Assembly: GCF_023715145.1 (NCBI RefSeq)
Contig: NZ_JAMBNP010000002.1
Span: 620,001-684,000 of the forward strand
Direction of reading: 5' to 3'
Length of the DNA stretch: 64,000 bases
DNA from: Paenibacillus glycanilyticus
Lineage (GTDB): Bacteria; Bacillota; Bacilli; Paenibacillales; Paenibacillaceae
The notes beneath the pieces are model-generated. The model saw only the letters and a list, made by a program, of their open reading frames with translations. It made no database searches and was not told the DNA's origin. The position numbers were made by a program, and so were the translations under genes. Below, in pieces: positions 45,064 to 53,704 of the stretch; within the stretch, counting starts at the first letter, position 1; the number at the start of each line of letters is the position of its first letter.

Positions 45064-46374
45064 ATGAAATCGGTGAAGGAGATCGTCATTCCTCAGCTGG
45101 CGGAATCACTGGTCTCGGCGACTATTGATAAATGGCTGAAGCAGCCTGGGGACCGGATTGAGATGTATGAACCGATCTGTGAGCTTATTACGGATAAAGT
45201 AAGTGCGGAGCTTCCGTCAACGATTGCAGGCACTTTGGTTGAGATTTTGGTTGGTAACGGCGAAACGGTACCGGTGGGTACTCCTGTATGCCGCGTAGAG
45301 ACAGAAGTGGCTTCCTCCGAAGCTGCGCAAGCCTCCAACGCGCCGATAGGGCCAAGCACAAGCGTGAATGCGGATGCGGCGGATGATGGAGACAAGTCCA
45401 TGCGCAATCGCTTCTCTCCTGCGGTTCAGCAGCTTGCTGCCGAGCATGGCATCCGTCTTGCGGATGTGCCGGGAACCGGACTTGGCGGAAGGATTACGCG
45501 CAAGGACATCCTTGCTTATGTAGCTTCGGGAGCGGGACAAGCGCCTGCACCGGCCGCAAAGCCGGTTGCTCCTCCACCAAGCGCTACGGTATCGGAAGTG
45601 CGTTCGTCGGGTCTGCACTTGACCGAATCGCCTCGTACGCCAACCGTTCCAAGCCAAAGCGCTTCGATTTCGGGCCGCGGAGAGGATTTCATCGACGTAT
45701 CGCCGATTCGCAGCGCGATTGCCCGTAATACGATGCTTAGCGTGAACGAAATTCCACACGGCTGGATGATGATTGAAGTGGATGTCACAAATCTCGTTCA
45801 GCTCCGCAATAAAGTGAAGGATGAATTCATGAAGCGCGAAGGCATCAATCTGACGTACTTGGCCTTTGTTTTGAAGGCTGTCGTTAACGCGCTGAAGGAT
45901 TTCCCGATTATGAACTCGATGTGGGCTGTCGATAAAATTATCGTGAAGCGCGACATCAACATCTCGCTTGCTGTCGGAACGGAAGAATCCGTCGCTACTC
46001 CGGTTATCAAGAATGCCGATCATAAGACGATTGCGGGCCTTGCCCGCGAGATTGATGATTTGGCTCGCCGCGGACGCGAAGGAAAGCTGACTCTAAGCGA
46101 TATGCAAGGCGGTACTTTTACGGTCAACAATACAGGCTCATTTGGTTCGATTATTACGAATCCGATCATTAACTATCCGCAAGCCGCTATCCTGACGTTC
46201 GAATCCATTGTGAAACGCCCAGTCGTCATCAATGATATGATCGCGATCCGTTCGATGGCCAATATGTGCTTGTCGCTGGATCACCGCGTGCTGGACGGCG
46301 TTATCTGCGGCCGCTTCCTGCAGCGCGTGAAGGATAATTTGGAAAGCTTTAACCAAGAGACGAAATTGTATTAA
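45064..46374 (+). CDS. bkdB: Branched-chain 2-oxoacid dehydrogenase E2 (lipoamide acyltransferase)
   Basis: A 436-residue E2: lipoyl domain (about residues 1-78) with ELITDKVSAEL, lipoylated at Lys45; peripheral subunit-binding domain (about 118-155, with LAAEHGIRLADVPGTGLGGRITRKD pattern); Pro/Ala linkers; and the catalytic domain ending in LDHRVLDG. It forms the core of the complex with LpdA, BkdAA and BkdAB. Confidence 0.95.
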   Translation: MKSVKEIVIPQLAESLVSATIDKWLKQPGDRIEMYEPICELITDKVSAELPSTIAGTLVEILVGNGETVPVGTPVCRVETEVASSEAAQASNAPIGPSTSVNADAADDGDKSMRNRFSPAVQQLAAEHGIRLADVPGTGLGGRITRKDILAYVASGAGQAPAPAAKPVAPPPSATVSEVRSSGLHLTESPRTPTVPSQSASISGRGEDFIDVSPIRSAIARNTMLSVNEIPHGWMMIEVDVTNLVQLRNKVKDEFMKREGINLTYLAFVLKAVVNALKDFPIMNSMWAVDKIIVKRDINISLAVGTEESVATPVIKNADHKTIAGLAREIDDLARRGREGKLTLSDMQGGTFTVNNTGSFGSIITNPIINYPQAAILTFESIVKRPVVINDMIAIRSMANMCLSLDHRVLDGVICGRFLQRVKDNLESFNQETKLY

Positions 46375-46392
46375 GAAACGGGGTAGTCCAAC

Positions 46393-47115
46393 ATGACTGA
46401 CACGGAAATGAAACAAAACGTGGAGCGGCATTTGGAGGCCCGATATATACCGATGATCGGTTATGCCGAAGCTTGGGAGCTTCAGAAATCGATCGTGCGG
46501 CAAATCAGCCAGGAGGAGCGTCAGGAGACGCTTCTCCTTCTTCAGCATCCGCCTACCTATACACTAGGCACGGATCGCCATCATGAGCATCTGCTGCTGA
46601 GCGAGGATGAGCTGAAGGAGCGCGGGATATCGGTCTTTGAAATCGATCGCGGAGGAGATATTACGTATCATGGGCCGGGACAATTGGTCGGCTATCCGCT
46701 GCTGTTCCTGCCCATGGAAGGGCTGGACCTGCATGCGTATCTGCGAAATGTCGAGCAGGCCATAATCAATTGGCTGGCGGAATATGGTATAGAAGCGGGA
46801 AGAAAGCCGGAATATACAGGGGTATGGGTAGGCAACGAGAAAGTCGCCGCAATCGGTGTGAAGTTTAATCGGGCCCGCGATCGCGGCGGTTTTGTAACAA
46901 GTCACGGCTTTGCCTTAAACATCGAGGAAGGAATAGGCAATCAAGGCTTTAGCGGGATTGTTCCATGCGGCATTCAGGAGTATGGCGTTACCTCGTTTAA
47001 TGATTTGACCGGACTTAACCTTACCGTGGAAGAGGCAGGGCGGCAGCTGCTGCCGCATTTCTGCCGTGTATTTGGGTTCGAGACTCCCGCTCTGTTAGAG
47101 CAAAGAGCTGAGTGA
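46393..47115 (+). CDS. lipB: Octanoyltransferase LipB
   Basis: A 240-residue LipB-type enzyme that moves octanoate from ACP to lipoyl domains. RGGDITYHGPGQ (about residues 78-89), KVAAIGVK with the catalytic Lys, and GIVPCGI with the catalytic Cys (about 196). It directly follows bkdB, whose lipoyl domain it would serve. B. subtilis uses the unrelated LipM/LipL route, so the LipB here is a real difference. Its 3' end overlaps the small minus-strand prli42-like gene. Confidence 0.93.
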   Translation: MTDTEMKQNVERHLEARYIPMIGYAEAWELQKSIVRQISQEERQETLLLLQHPPTYTLGTDRHHEHLLLSEDELKERGISVFEIDRGGDITYHGPGQLVGYPLLFLPMEGLDLHAYLRNVEQAIINWLAEYGIEAGRKPEYTGVWVGNEKVAAIGVKFNRARDRGGFVTSHGFALNIEEGIGNQGFSGIVPCGIQEYGVTSFNDLTGLNLTVEEAGRQLLPHFCRVFGFETPALLEQRAE

Positions 47116-47190
47116 AGCAACGAGTGTCGTAATAACCAAAGCGGCAACAACAAGAATAGCAACTAGACGAATAAGCTTTTGCGTTTTCAA
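47095..47190 (-). CDS. prli42: Prli42-like 31-residue membrane miniprotein
   Basis: A 31-codon gene starting at TTG 47190, behind AAAGGAGATTTACC: MKTQKLIRLVAILVV, then AALVITTLVASLSSLL. One basic N-terminus followed by one membrane helix. Length and plan are those of Prli42, the Listeria miniprotein that anchors the stressosome, and Firmicute homologues are also about 31 residues. The last 21 bases overlap the lipB end in the opposite direction. Start and identity rest on the ribosome site, size and pattern; a homology search would settle it. Confidence 0.65.
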   Translation of the reverse strand: MKTQKLIRLVAILVVAALVITTLVASLSSLL

Positions 47191-47300
47191 AGGTAAATCT
47201 CCTTTCTTTTTAAAAAACTTCGTGGATAGAGGTTTTTTGGAAGTAAATAAAACAAGCTCCCGTCTATTGTAATCGAAAACCGAGAGTGGAGGAAATAGCT

Positions 47301-48428
47301 ATGGTGAATCAGGAACGGATTGTCAGCGAGTTTATCGAGCTCGTAAAGGTAGACAGCGAGACGAGACATGAACAGGAAATCAGCAAAGTGCTGAAAGCGA
47401 AATTTACGGGGCTTGGTCTTTCAATCGAGGAAGATGACGCGCAGGCCAAAACAGGGCATGGAGCGAACAATTTGTTTGCTTACCTGGAAGGCACGGAGGA
47501 AGGCGATGCGCCTACCATTCTTTTTACCTCCCATATGGATACCGTAGCTCCGGGCAACGGAATCAAGCCGCAAATTGACAGTGACGGTTACATACGCAGT
47601 GACGGTACAACGATACTTGGCAGCGATGACAAGGCAGGGCTGGCTGCCATGCTGGAGGCCATTCGCGTGTTGAAGGAGAATAACATTCCTCATGGACCTA
47701 TCCAGTTCGTCATTACGGTAGGAGAGGAATCGGGGCTGCTTGGCGCGCGGAATATGGATGCTTCCAAGCTGAAGGCTTCGTTTGGTTATGCGATTGATTC
47801 CAACGGCTCGATCGGTGATATGGCCGTTGCCGCTCCGACTCAGGCGAAAATCATTATGAAGCTCCATGGCAAATCCGCTCATGCCGGCGTGAATCCGGAG
47901 GATGGCATCAGTGCGATTCAGGTTGCCGCGAAGGCGATTTCCCGTATGCCGCTAGGACGTATCGACAAGGAGACTACAGCCAATATCGGCAGCTTCGAGG
48001 GTGGAGGTGCTACCAATGTCGTCTGTGATTTCGTGAAGCTGATCGCCGAAGCGCGCAGTATCGTGCAGGAAAAGCTGGACCGTCAGGTGGATGCGATGCG
48101 AGAGGCGCTGGAGAGTGCTGCAGAGGAATTTGGTGCAAGAGCAGAATTCGAGAGCCAGTTGATTTATCCGGCTTATGTCCATGACGATCAATCTCCGGTT
48201 GTCCAGCTGGCCAAATCGGCAGCAACGGCAATTGGACTTACGCCGCGTGCCTTCCACTCCGGTGGCGGCAGTGACGCCAATATTTTCAATGGATTAGGCG
48301 TTCCTACCGTAAACCTGGCGGTTGGTTACGAGCATATTCATACGACTAAGGAACAAATCAAGGTTGTTGACCTCGTAAAGATAACAGAGCTGGTCATTGA
48401 GATCATTAAGCAAGCAGCTAAAGGTTAA
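47301..48428 (+). CDS. M20 family peptidase, PepT-like (YqjE type)
   Basis: A 375-residue zinc peptidase of the tripeptidase T-like group. Metal ligands in FTSHMDTV, GSDDKAGLAAML, GEESGLLGARN, DSNGSIGD and the C-terminal HTTKEQ; dimerisation lid in the middle (about 180-285). ATG 47301 is eight bases after GGAGG. Cytoplasmic, probably frees amino acids from short peptides. The same gene (yqjE) lies near bkd and nudF in Bacillus. Confidence 0.88.
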   Translation: MVNQERIVSEFIELVKVDSETRHEQEISKVLKAKFTGLGLSIEEDDAQAKTGHGANNLFAYLEGTEEGDAPTILFTSHMDTVAPGNGIKPQIDSDGYIRSDGTTILGSDDKAGLAAMLEAIRVLKENNIPHGPIQFVITVGEESGLLGARNMDASKLKASFGYAIDSNGSIGDMAVAAPTQAKIIMKLHGKSAHAGVNPEDGISAIQVAAKAISRMPLGRIDKETTANIGSFEGGGATNVVCDFVKLIAEARSIVQEKLDRQVDAMREALESAAEEFGARAEFESQLIYPAYVHDDQSPVVQLAKSAATAIGLTPRAFHSGGGSDANIFNGLGVPTVNLAVGYEHIHTTKEQIKVVDLVKITELVIEIIKQAAKG

Positions 48429-48443
48429 GCAAGCAAAAGCCAA

Positions 48444-48473
48444 AACGGCTTGTCCCAAGCCGGATGTGCCGTT
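48444..48473. terminator. Hairpin between the M20 peptidase and mciZ
   Basis: AACGGC (48444-48449) pairs with GCCGTT (48468-48473). On the minus strand TTGGCTTTTG follows. It can serve the convergent ends of both genes. Confidence 0.55.
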
Positions 48474-48604
48474 TATTTCGACTTTTGCGGGGAGAGCAGC
48501 TTCTGAAGCGGGATATTCATGCCGGATAGCTTGCGCAGCTGGCTTTGAATCTCCCATGCTTTACCGACCAGTCTCAGCTCATTATTCGTCATATATTGTT
48601 TCAT
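48473..48604 (-). CDS. mciZ: MciZ-like mother-cell inhibitor of FtsZ
   Basis: A 43-residue protein starting at ATG 48604, ten bases after AAAGGAG. Its centre LRLVGKAWEIQSQLRKL matches the LVGKAWEIRAKL core that I know from B. subtilis MciZ (40 residues), which binds FtsZ during sporulation and stops further Z rings in the mother cell. In Bacillus it also lies by nudF. A loose sigma-E-like pair (GAATAA and CATATCC, 15 bases apart) lies upstream on the minus strand. The N- and C-terminal ends are not conserved. Confidence 0.82.
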   Translation of the reverse strand: MKQYMTNNELRLVGKAWEIQSQLRKLSGMNIPLQKLLSPQKSK

Positions 48605-48703
48605 CCTTTACACGCTCCTTTGTTTATCCTTATAAGCAATGGATATGTAAAGACGGGACAAGTTATTCAAGAAATCGAGATTTCCGGACAGGGGAGAATT
48701 AGG

Positions 48704-49261
48704 ATGAGTCAGAACAACGAGCTGTGGCGCGAAGAAACAATCGGCACAGAACCTATCTTCGAGGGGAAAATGATTACGCTGCAAGTGGATACGGTCGCCA
48801 TGCCTGACGGCCGAACTGCGACACGCGAGATTGTGAAGCATCCCGGTGCGTCTGCCGTAATGGCGCTTCTGGATGGCAAGCTGCTTGTCGTTGAGCAGTT
48901 CCGCAAGCCGCTGGAGAAGTTCCAGATCGAAATTCCCGCAGGCAAGCTCGACGCCGGCGAGGATCCGATGGAAGCCGCAGCACGGGAGCTGGAGGAAGAA
49001 ACGGGTTACCGGGCGGATGATTTAAAGCTGGTCAGCGCCTTTTTCACCTCACCGGGGTTTGCCGACGAGAAGCTGTTCCTGTATTTCGCGGAGAACGTTA
49101 CGGCGGGCACGCAGCATACGGATGAAGACGAGTATCTGCAGGTAGAAGCGATTACTCTGGAGCAGGCGGAAGCCTATATCGCAGAGGGACGCATAAGCGA
49201 TGCGAAGACCATTCTGGCCGTATATGCGTGGAAGCTGTATCAATTAACGGGCAAGATATAA
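48704..49261 (+). CDS. nudF: ADP-ribose pyrophosphatase (Nudix) NudF
   Basis: A 185-residue Nudix hydrolase with a full Nudix box GKLDAGEDPMEAAARELEEE followed by TGY (about residues 83-105). It splits ADP-ribose to AMP and ribose 5-phosphate. ATG 48704 is seven bases after GGGGAG; the open frame to 48545 overlaps the divergent mciZ gene and lacks a ribosome site. Confidence 0.93.
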   Translation: MSQNNELWREETIGTEPIFEGKMITLQVDTVAMPDGRTATREIVKHPGASAVMALLDGKLLVVEQFRKPLEKFQIEIPAGKLDAGEDPMEAAARELEEETGYRADDLKLVSAFFTSPGFADEKLFLYFAENVTAGTQHTDEDEYLQVEAITLEQAEAYIAEGRISDAKTILAVYAWKLYQLTGKI

Positions 49262-49348
49262 AACTTGTCCTGGCCGCTCCTTGCAAGCGTCATACGATGA
49301 GTAAAGGGTTCATACACTTTATCATCGGGACAAGGGGGGAAGTGTGCC

Positions 49349-49987
49349 ATGCGTTCGCCAGCTTTTCAAGACGCGGTGAAAAACCAGCTGACTTTATATG
49401 TCTTTGTAGCGGTGTTGTTTGTTGTAGGAGCTATATTCGGCGGGCTGATGGTCAACGCTTTGACGCTGGAGCAGCAGCAGGATTTGGCCACGGACGTGAG
49501 TCAATATATCAGGCTCGTAAGCACCGGCGCGACGCCCGATGCGGCGCAGTCGTTCTGGGACAGCTTTATTTTCCATGGCAAATGGCTGTTTCTGTTATGG
49601 TTCCTTGGCATAACCGTAGTAGGAATACCGTTTGTGCTTGCCCTTGATTTTCTTAAAGGAGCGCTGGTCGGCTTCGCGGTAGGCTCGCTGATCTCCCAGC
49701 ATGCCTGGAAGGGCGTGCTGTTCTCGCTAGCTTCCGTCGCGCCGCCGAATCTGATCGTAGTGCCTGCTATTATGATCACTAGCGTTGCTGCGATTACCTT
49801 CTCGACATTTGTCATCAAGAACCGTCTGTTGCAGCAAAAAGGTGCTTTGGCGCCACAAATCGCCACCTTCACGTCAACAGCACTGCTGATGCTGCTGCTT
49901 CTCGCAGGGGCGTCCCTGCTCGAGGCGTATCTGTCGCCCTACTTCATACAGTGGGCTGCACCATATCTGAATTCTAATCAAATATAG
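49349..49987 (+). CDS. spoIIM: SpoIIM, engulfment protein
   Basis: A 212-residue membrane protein with five helices, member of the SpoIIM/DUF95 family, with SFWDSFIFHGKWLFLLWFLG and FLKGALVGFAVGSLI segments. Works with SpoIID and SpoIIP in peptidoglycan remodelling during engulfment. ATG 49349 follows GGGGGAAG. A CATACGAT at 49291-49298 could be a sigma-E -10 but no good -35 was found. Confidence 0.95.
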   Translation: MRSPAFQDAVKNQLTLYVFVAVLFVVGAIFGGLMVNALTLEQQQDLATDVSQYIRLVSTGATPDAAQSFWDSFIFHGKWLFLLWFLGITVVGIPFVLALDFLKGALVGFAVGSLISQHAWKGVLFSLASVAPPNLIVVPAIMITSVAAITFSTFVIKNRLLQQKGALAPQIATFTSTALLMLLLLAGASLLEAYLSPYFIQWAAPYLNSNQI

Positions 49988-50106
49988 ATATTTTCTTATG
50001 AACTCGGCTTGGAATTCTATGGATATAAACGCGCTTATCAGTCCGAAGAATGGCGAAGCAGGCCTATTTCGACAGGGGCTGGAACAGGCGTCTGACGGCA
50101 AAATGT

Positions 50107-50136
50107 TTGACTTTAGGAATGGTTAACCCCTATAAT
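50107..50136 (+). promoter_or_regulatory. Sigma-A promoter of fur
   Basis: TTGACT (50107-50112) and TATAAT (50131-50136), 18-base spacer, 51 bases before the fur start. Confidence 0.8.
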
Positions 50137-50187
50137 GAAAGCAAACGTTTCCTGATGTTGGCGCAGACATGTGGTAGGGGGGAAATC

Positions 50188-50646
50188 ATGGAAGCCCGGA
50201 TTGAGAAGATAAAACAACAGTTGCAGTCGCAGGGCTACAAATTAACCCCGCAGCGTGAAGCAACGGTTCGTGTACTGCTTGAGAATGAAGAAGATCACTT
50301 AAGCGCCGAAGATGTGTTCATGCTCGTAAAGGACAAGGCCCCGGAAATTGGCCTCGCTACTGTATATCGCACGCTCGAATTGCTGAGCGAGATGCATGTG
50401 GTTGAGAAACTTAACTTTGGTGACGGGGTTGCCCGCTATGATCTACGTACGGATAGCAGCAAGCACCATCATCATCATCTGATTTGCGTACAGTGCGGCG
50501 CAATGGACGAGATTAAGGAAGACTGGCTTCTTCCTCTGGAAGAACGGCTGGAGCAGGAATATGGCTTTACCGTTATCGACCATCGTCTTGACTTCCAAGG
50601 CGTTTGTCACCGCTGTAATGCAAATAACGACAAATCAAATGAATAA
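50188..50646 (+). CDS. fur: Ferric uptake regulator Fur
   Basis: A 152-residue Fur protein: winged helix with IGLATVYRTLELL (recognition helix) and metal region HHHHHLICVQCG plus VCHRC, giving two CxxC pairs. ATG 50188 lies behind a run of six G and A. Position between spoIIM and the xerD block is that of fur in B. subtilis, so this is the iron regulator while the gene at 1715 is Zur. Confidence 0.92.
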   Translation: MEARIEKIKQQLQSQGYKLTPQREATVRVLLENEEDHLSAEDVFMLVKDKAPEIGLATVYRTLELLSEMHVVEKLNFGDGVARYDLRTDSSKHHHHHLICVQCGAMDEIKEDWLLPLEERLEQEYGFTVIDHRLDFQGVCHRCNANNDKSNE

Positions 50647-50690
50647 ACGGCTTTGCTGCCCAGCGTAACTGGACGGCAAAGCCGTTTTGG
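50646..50690. terminator. Terminator after fur
   Basis: AACGGCTTTGC pairs with GCAAAGCCGTT; TTTT follows on the plus strand. The convergent subtilase gene ends 23 bases further. Confidence 0.85.
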
Positions 50691-50712
50691 CGTTTAATAA
50701 CCGATTGCCTTA

Positions 50713-51852
50713 TTATACGCGGTCGAGCTGCAGCAGACCGGCCCCTTGCTCATCCTCCGTCTCGGACGGAAGAGGAAGCGCCCAGCCTTTCAATTGCTCC
50801 GCGACTTGCGCGGGGGTCAGACCGGATTGCCTCGACAGGAGCAATGCGACTCCGCCTGCCGCATGCGGGGCAGACATGCTGGTGCCCGACAGCGTCATAT
50901 ATCCTCCGTTAAGCCACGTTGACTTGATCTGCTCCCCGGGAGCAGCCAGATCAATGCCTGTGCCCCGGCTGCTAAAGCCCGTCACTTTATTCGAAAGGTT
51001 GGTGGCGGCAATCGCTATCGTCTCCGGAAAAGACGCTGGAACGTCGATCATGCCATTGTCCTCCGTACCCGAATTGCCGGCAGAGGCAACAATTACGATG
51101 CCTTGATTGTAAGCTTTTGTAATGACCTCGCGCAGCGCCCGGCTGACGGCCGTGCCAACAAGACCAAAGCTCATGTTGATTACGTCCATCTTATTGCGGA
51201 TACACCAGTCAACACCGGCAATAATGCTGGATACATATCCGCCTCCGCGACTGTCCAAGGCTTTTACCGCGTAAAGCTCCACATCCGGAGCTACCCCTTT
51301 TATCCCATCGAGTCCTTTGGCAGCGGTAATGCCGGCCACATGGGTGCCGTGGCCGTTATCGTCGGCGTAGCTGCCGCCCCGCATGGTATTGACTCCTCCG
51401 GCAATCTGCAGGTTTGGATGCGCTGCAATTCCCGTATCAATAATCGCGACTTTAATCTTGCCGCCGGTTGTCCGCGGCCAAGCTTCATTGGCTTTTACCC
51501 GACAAATGTTCCAGGTCAAATCGGGAGGGCATGTCGACAGAGTATGAGCCTTCTTTCGATTGGCCGATTGCTTATGCTTCCTGAACAGGTGAACCCGGAT
51601 CCGCACGTCGCTCTCAACCCGTTTCACTTCAGGGTGTTTGGAAATGGATTTCCATGAACGGCGTTTGTCAAAATGGCAGCCGATCGTCCGGAGAGAAGGC
51701 ATCCTTTTATAGGGCTTTAAACCTTTTATCCGGAGCTTTCTAAGGCATTTTTTATAAGATAGACCCGTTTTGAAGGTAATCAGTTTACGAACCGTATGTT
51801 TGGATGGGGCCCGCTTGGAGCTTGTGAACAGCAGCTTTTCCAGCTTTGGCAT
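50713..51852 (-). CDS. Subtilisin-family serine protease without signal peptide
   Basis: A 379-residue S8 peptidase. Catalytic Asp in VAIIDTG (about residue 137), His in NGHGTHVAG (about 166) and Ser in GTSMSAPH (about 325), with the Asn of ASAGNSG. The N-terminal ~100 residues are strongly basic with no hydrophobic signal; residues about 55-95 (KHPEVKRVESDVRIRV) look like an inhibitor-type propeptide. So it is probably intracellular, or leaves by an unusual route. Start ATG 51852, seven bases after AGGAG. Confidence 0.88.
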   Translation of the reverse strand: MPKLEKLLFTSSKRAPSKHTVRKLITFKTGLSYKKCLRKLRIKGLKPYKRMPSLRTIGCHFDKRRSWKSISKHPEVKRVESDVRIRVHLFRKHKQSANRKKAHTLSTCPPDLTWNICRVKANEAWPRTTGGKIKVAIIDTGIAAHPNLQIAGGVNTMRGGSYADDNGHGTHVAGITAAKGLDGIKGVAPDVELYAVKALDSRGGGYVSSIIAGVDWCIRNKMDVINMSFGLVGTAVSRALREVITKAYNQGIVIVASAGNSGTEDNGMIDVPASFPETIAIAATNLSNKVTGFSSRGTGIDLAAPGEQIKSTWLNGGYMTLSGTSMSAPHAAGGVALLLSRQSGLTPAQVAEQLKGWALPLPSETEDEQGAGLLQLDRV

Positions 51853-51982
51853 ATACATTCTCCTATTCGTTCTATATGAAGATCGAGAGTAGCCAGTAAA
51901 AGAAAATGTGCTTGTTCAGTGTATGGGAACCCCGCTAAGTTCGTTATGGTCAACCGTACAAAATAACAGCACATATTTTTTG

Positions 51983-51994
51983 TTCCAGCTGGAA
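51983..51994. promoter_or_regulatory. Perfect 12-bp palindrome upstream of ald
   Basis: TTCCAGCTGGAA is a perfect dyad 86 bases before ald. A second, imperfect dyad (CTTAAGGAC with GTCCCTCAAG) lies at 52003-52029. Either could be an operator; no known regulator is recognised. Confidence 0.4.
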
Positions 51995-52079
51995 AAGGTA
52001 CGCTTAAGGACTAACATTTGTCCCTCAAGTTTCATACAACATAGTAGATAGTGCGCCACATCCAAGGAGGGGGAAGCTT

Positions 52080-53222
52080 ATGATTATCGGCGTTCCGAAG
52101 GAAATTAAAGCGAGCGAATACCGTGTTGCTCTTACCCCGGCAGGCGTAACCATGCTGAAGGCGGCAGGCCATAAGGTGATTGTGGAGACGAAAGCCGGCG
52201 AAGGAAGCGGATTTGAAGATTGGGATTATGAACGGGAAGGCGCAGAGATTCGGCACGCGGCAGCGGAGGTGTGGAGCGAAGCGGACATGATCATGAAGGT
52301 CAAGGAGCCGTTGAAGGAAGAGTTCTCCTACTTTCGTGAAGGGCTGATCCTATTTACGTATTTGCATTTGGCGGCAGCTCCCGAGCTTGCCAAAGCGTTA
52401 ATGGACAGCGGAGTTACGGGAATTGCGTATGAGACCATACAGCTTGCGAACGGCAGCTTGCCGTTGTTGACGCCGATGAGCGAAGTTGCAGGTCGTATGT
52501 CCGTACAGGTTGGATCGCAATTTCTTGAAGCGTTCCACGGCGGCCGCGGCGTACTGCTTGGCGGCGTTCCTGGCGTGCCGCCGGCAGAGGTTGTTATTAT
52601 CGGTGGAGGAATTGTAGGGACTAATGCTGCCAAGATCGCACTAGGAATGGGCGCCAACGTCGTTATTTTGGAAAAAAGCACGGATCGAATGAGATACCTG
52701 GATGATGTCTTCGGCGGACGTATCCATACGGTTATGTCGAGTCCTTATAATATTGCGGAGGCGGTCGGCAAAGCAGACCTCCTCATTGGCGCGGTCTTGA
52801 TTCCGGGAGCCAAGGCCCCTCACCTGGTCACGGAAATGATGGTTCAGTCCATGAAAAAAGGCTCCGTAATCGTAGATGTAGCCGTAGATCAAGGCGGCTC
52901 AATTGCCACGGTTGACCGGCCAACGACGCATAAGGATCCGATCTACATCAAGCATGGGGTCATTCATTATGCGGTAGCAAACATTCCGGGGGCGGTTCCG
53001 CGCACATCGACCTTTGCCCTGACGAATGTAACAATGCCTTATGCCCTTGATCTGGCGAGCCGAGGCTGGGAGGCCGTTAAAGGCAGTAAACCTCTGCAAA
53101 AAGGTGTTAATACCCATCGCGGGACGGTTACCTATGAGCCGGTTGCTGCTGCTTCAGGACTGCCCTATACACCTGTGGAGCGCTGGCTGGACAGCATCGC
53201 ATTTGATCAGCTGGAGCCTTGA
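52080..53222 (+). CDS. ald: Alanine dehydrogenase
   Basis: A 380-residue enzyme converting L-alanine to pyruvate and ammonium with [21 protein letters not shown] at the start (key Arg15-type residue), KVKEPL with catalytic Lys, HLAAAPELA with catalytic His, and the NAD loop [15 protein letters not shown]. In Bacillus it is needed for sporulation energy supply. AAGGAGGGG precedes the ATG. Confidence 0.96.
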   Translation: MIIGVPKEIKASEYRVALTPAGVTMLKAAGHKVIVETKAGEGSGFEDWDYEREGAEIRHAAAEVWSEADMIMKVKEPLKEEFSYFREGLILFTYLHLAAAPELAKALMDSGVTGIAYETIQLANGSLPLLTPMSEVAGRMSVQVGSQFLEAFHGGRGVLLGGVPGVPPAEVVIIGGGIVGTNAAKIALGMGANVVILEKSTDRMRYLDDVFGGRIHTVMSSPYNIAEAVGKADLLIGAVLIPGAKAPHLVTEMMVQSMKKGSVIVDVAVDQGGSIATVDRPTTHKDPIYIKHGVIHYAVANIPGAVPRTSTFALTNVTMPYALDLASRGWEAVKGSKPLQKGVNTHRGTVTYEPVAAASGLPYTPVERWLDSIAFDQLEP

Positions 53223-53323
53223 GCTAGCGGCATAGGCGATAGCCCTGGTCTAACCGCCTTGCTTCCCTCATAGATTGTTACGGATGGACAACCGTAATGA
53301 TGATAATAAAGGGGGAAGGCAGA

Positions 53324-53557
53324 ATGGTCCTCTCGCTGCGCAAATGGTTGAGCCGCATTTTGTTTGTGGTAATATTCACCTTACTTTTACTGATCGTGAC
53401 GGGCAGCTACCGCTGGCTGGTTGACGTAATAGCGCCCGTCCACCCTTATAAGACGCCTAAGGGCGAAGCGCTGAAAGTCTTTCAGGCTGACCCTGCGGCA
53501 GCCGAGAAGGGCAGCCTCACAGACCGTCTGCGGTGGTTTTATTGGTACGGAGAATAG
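53324..53557 (+). CDS. yqzK: YqzK, DUF4227 small membrane protein
   Basis: A 77-residue protein with one membrane helix (about residues 12-35) followed by a short extracytoplasmic domain ending RLRWFYWYGE. Lies just before xerD, the place of yqzK (DUF4227). ATG 53324 follows GGGGGAAGG; a longer frame from 53297 is less likely. Confidence 0.8.
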   Translation: MVLSLRKWLSRILFVVIFTLLLLIVTGSYRWLVDVIAPVHPYKTPKGEALKVFQADPAAAEKGSLTDRLRWFYWYGE

Positions 53558-53704
53558 TTAAACCCATTAAGAAATAAAGTGCAAAAAGCAGGATTTGCTC
53601 TGCCGGTTGTGGAATAGTTGTATAGCAGGATAACTTGCTCGCAGACAATGGCTAAAGTCCTATGTTATAGCCTTGATCATCTTTCTGTAACGAAAGGAAC
53701 CGGC

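Noticed and set aside
48545..48703. N-terminal extension of nudF
   Set aside because: The region codes the start of mciZ on the other strand and lacks a ribosome site; Nudix proteins of this type start near 48704.
49291..49298. CATACGAT as a sigma-E promoter for spoIIM
   Set aside because: The -10 looks good, but no -35 of the sigma-E type stands at the required distance, so it is not listed as a promoter.
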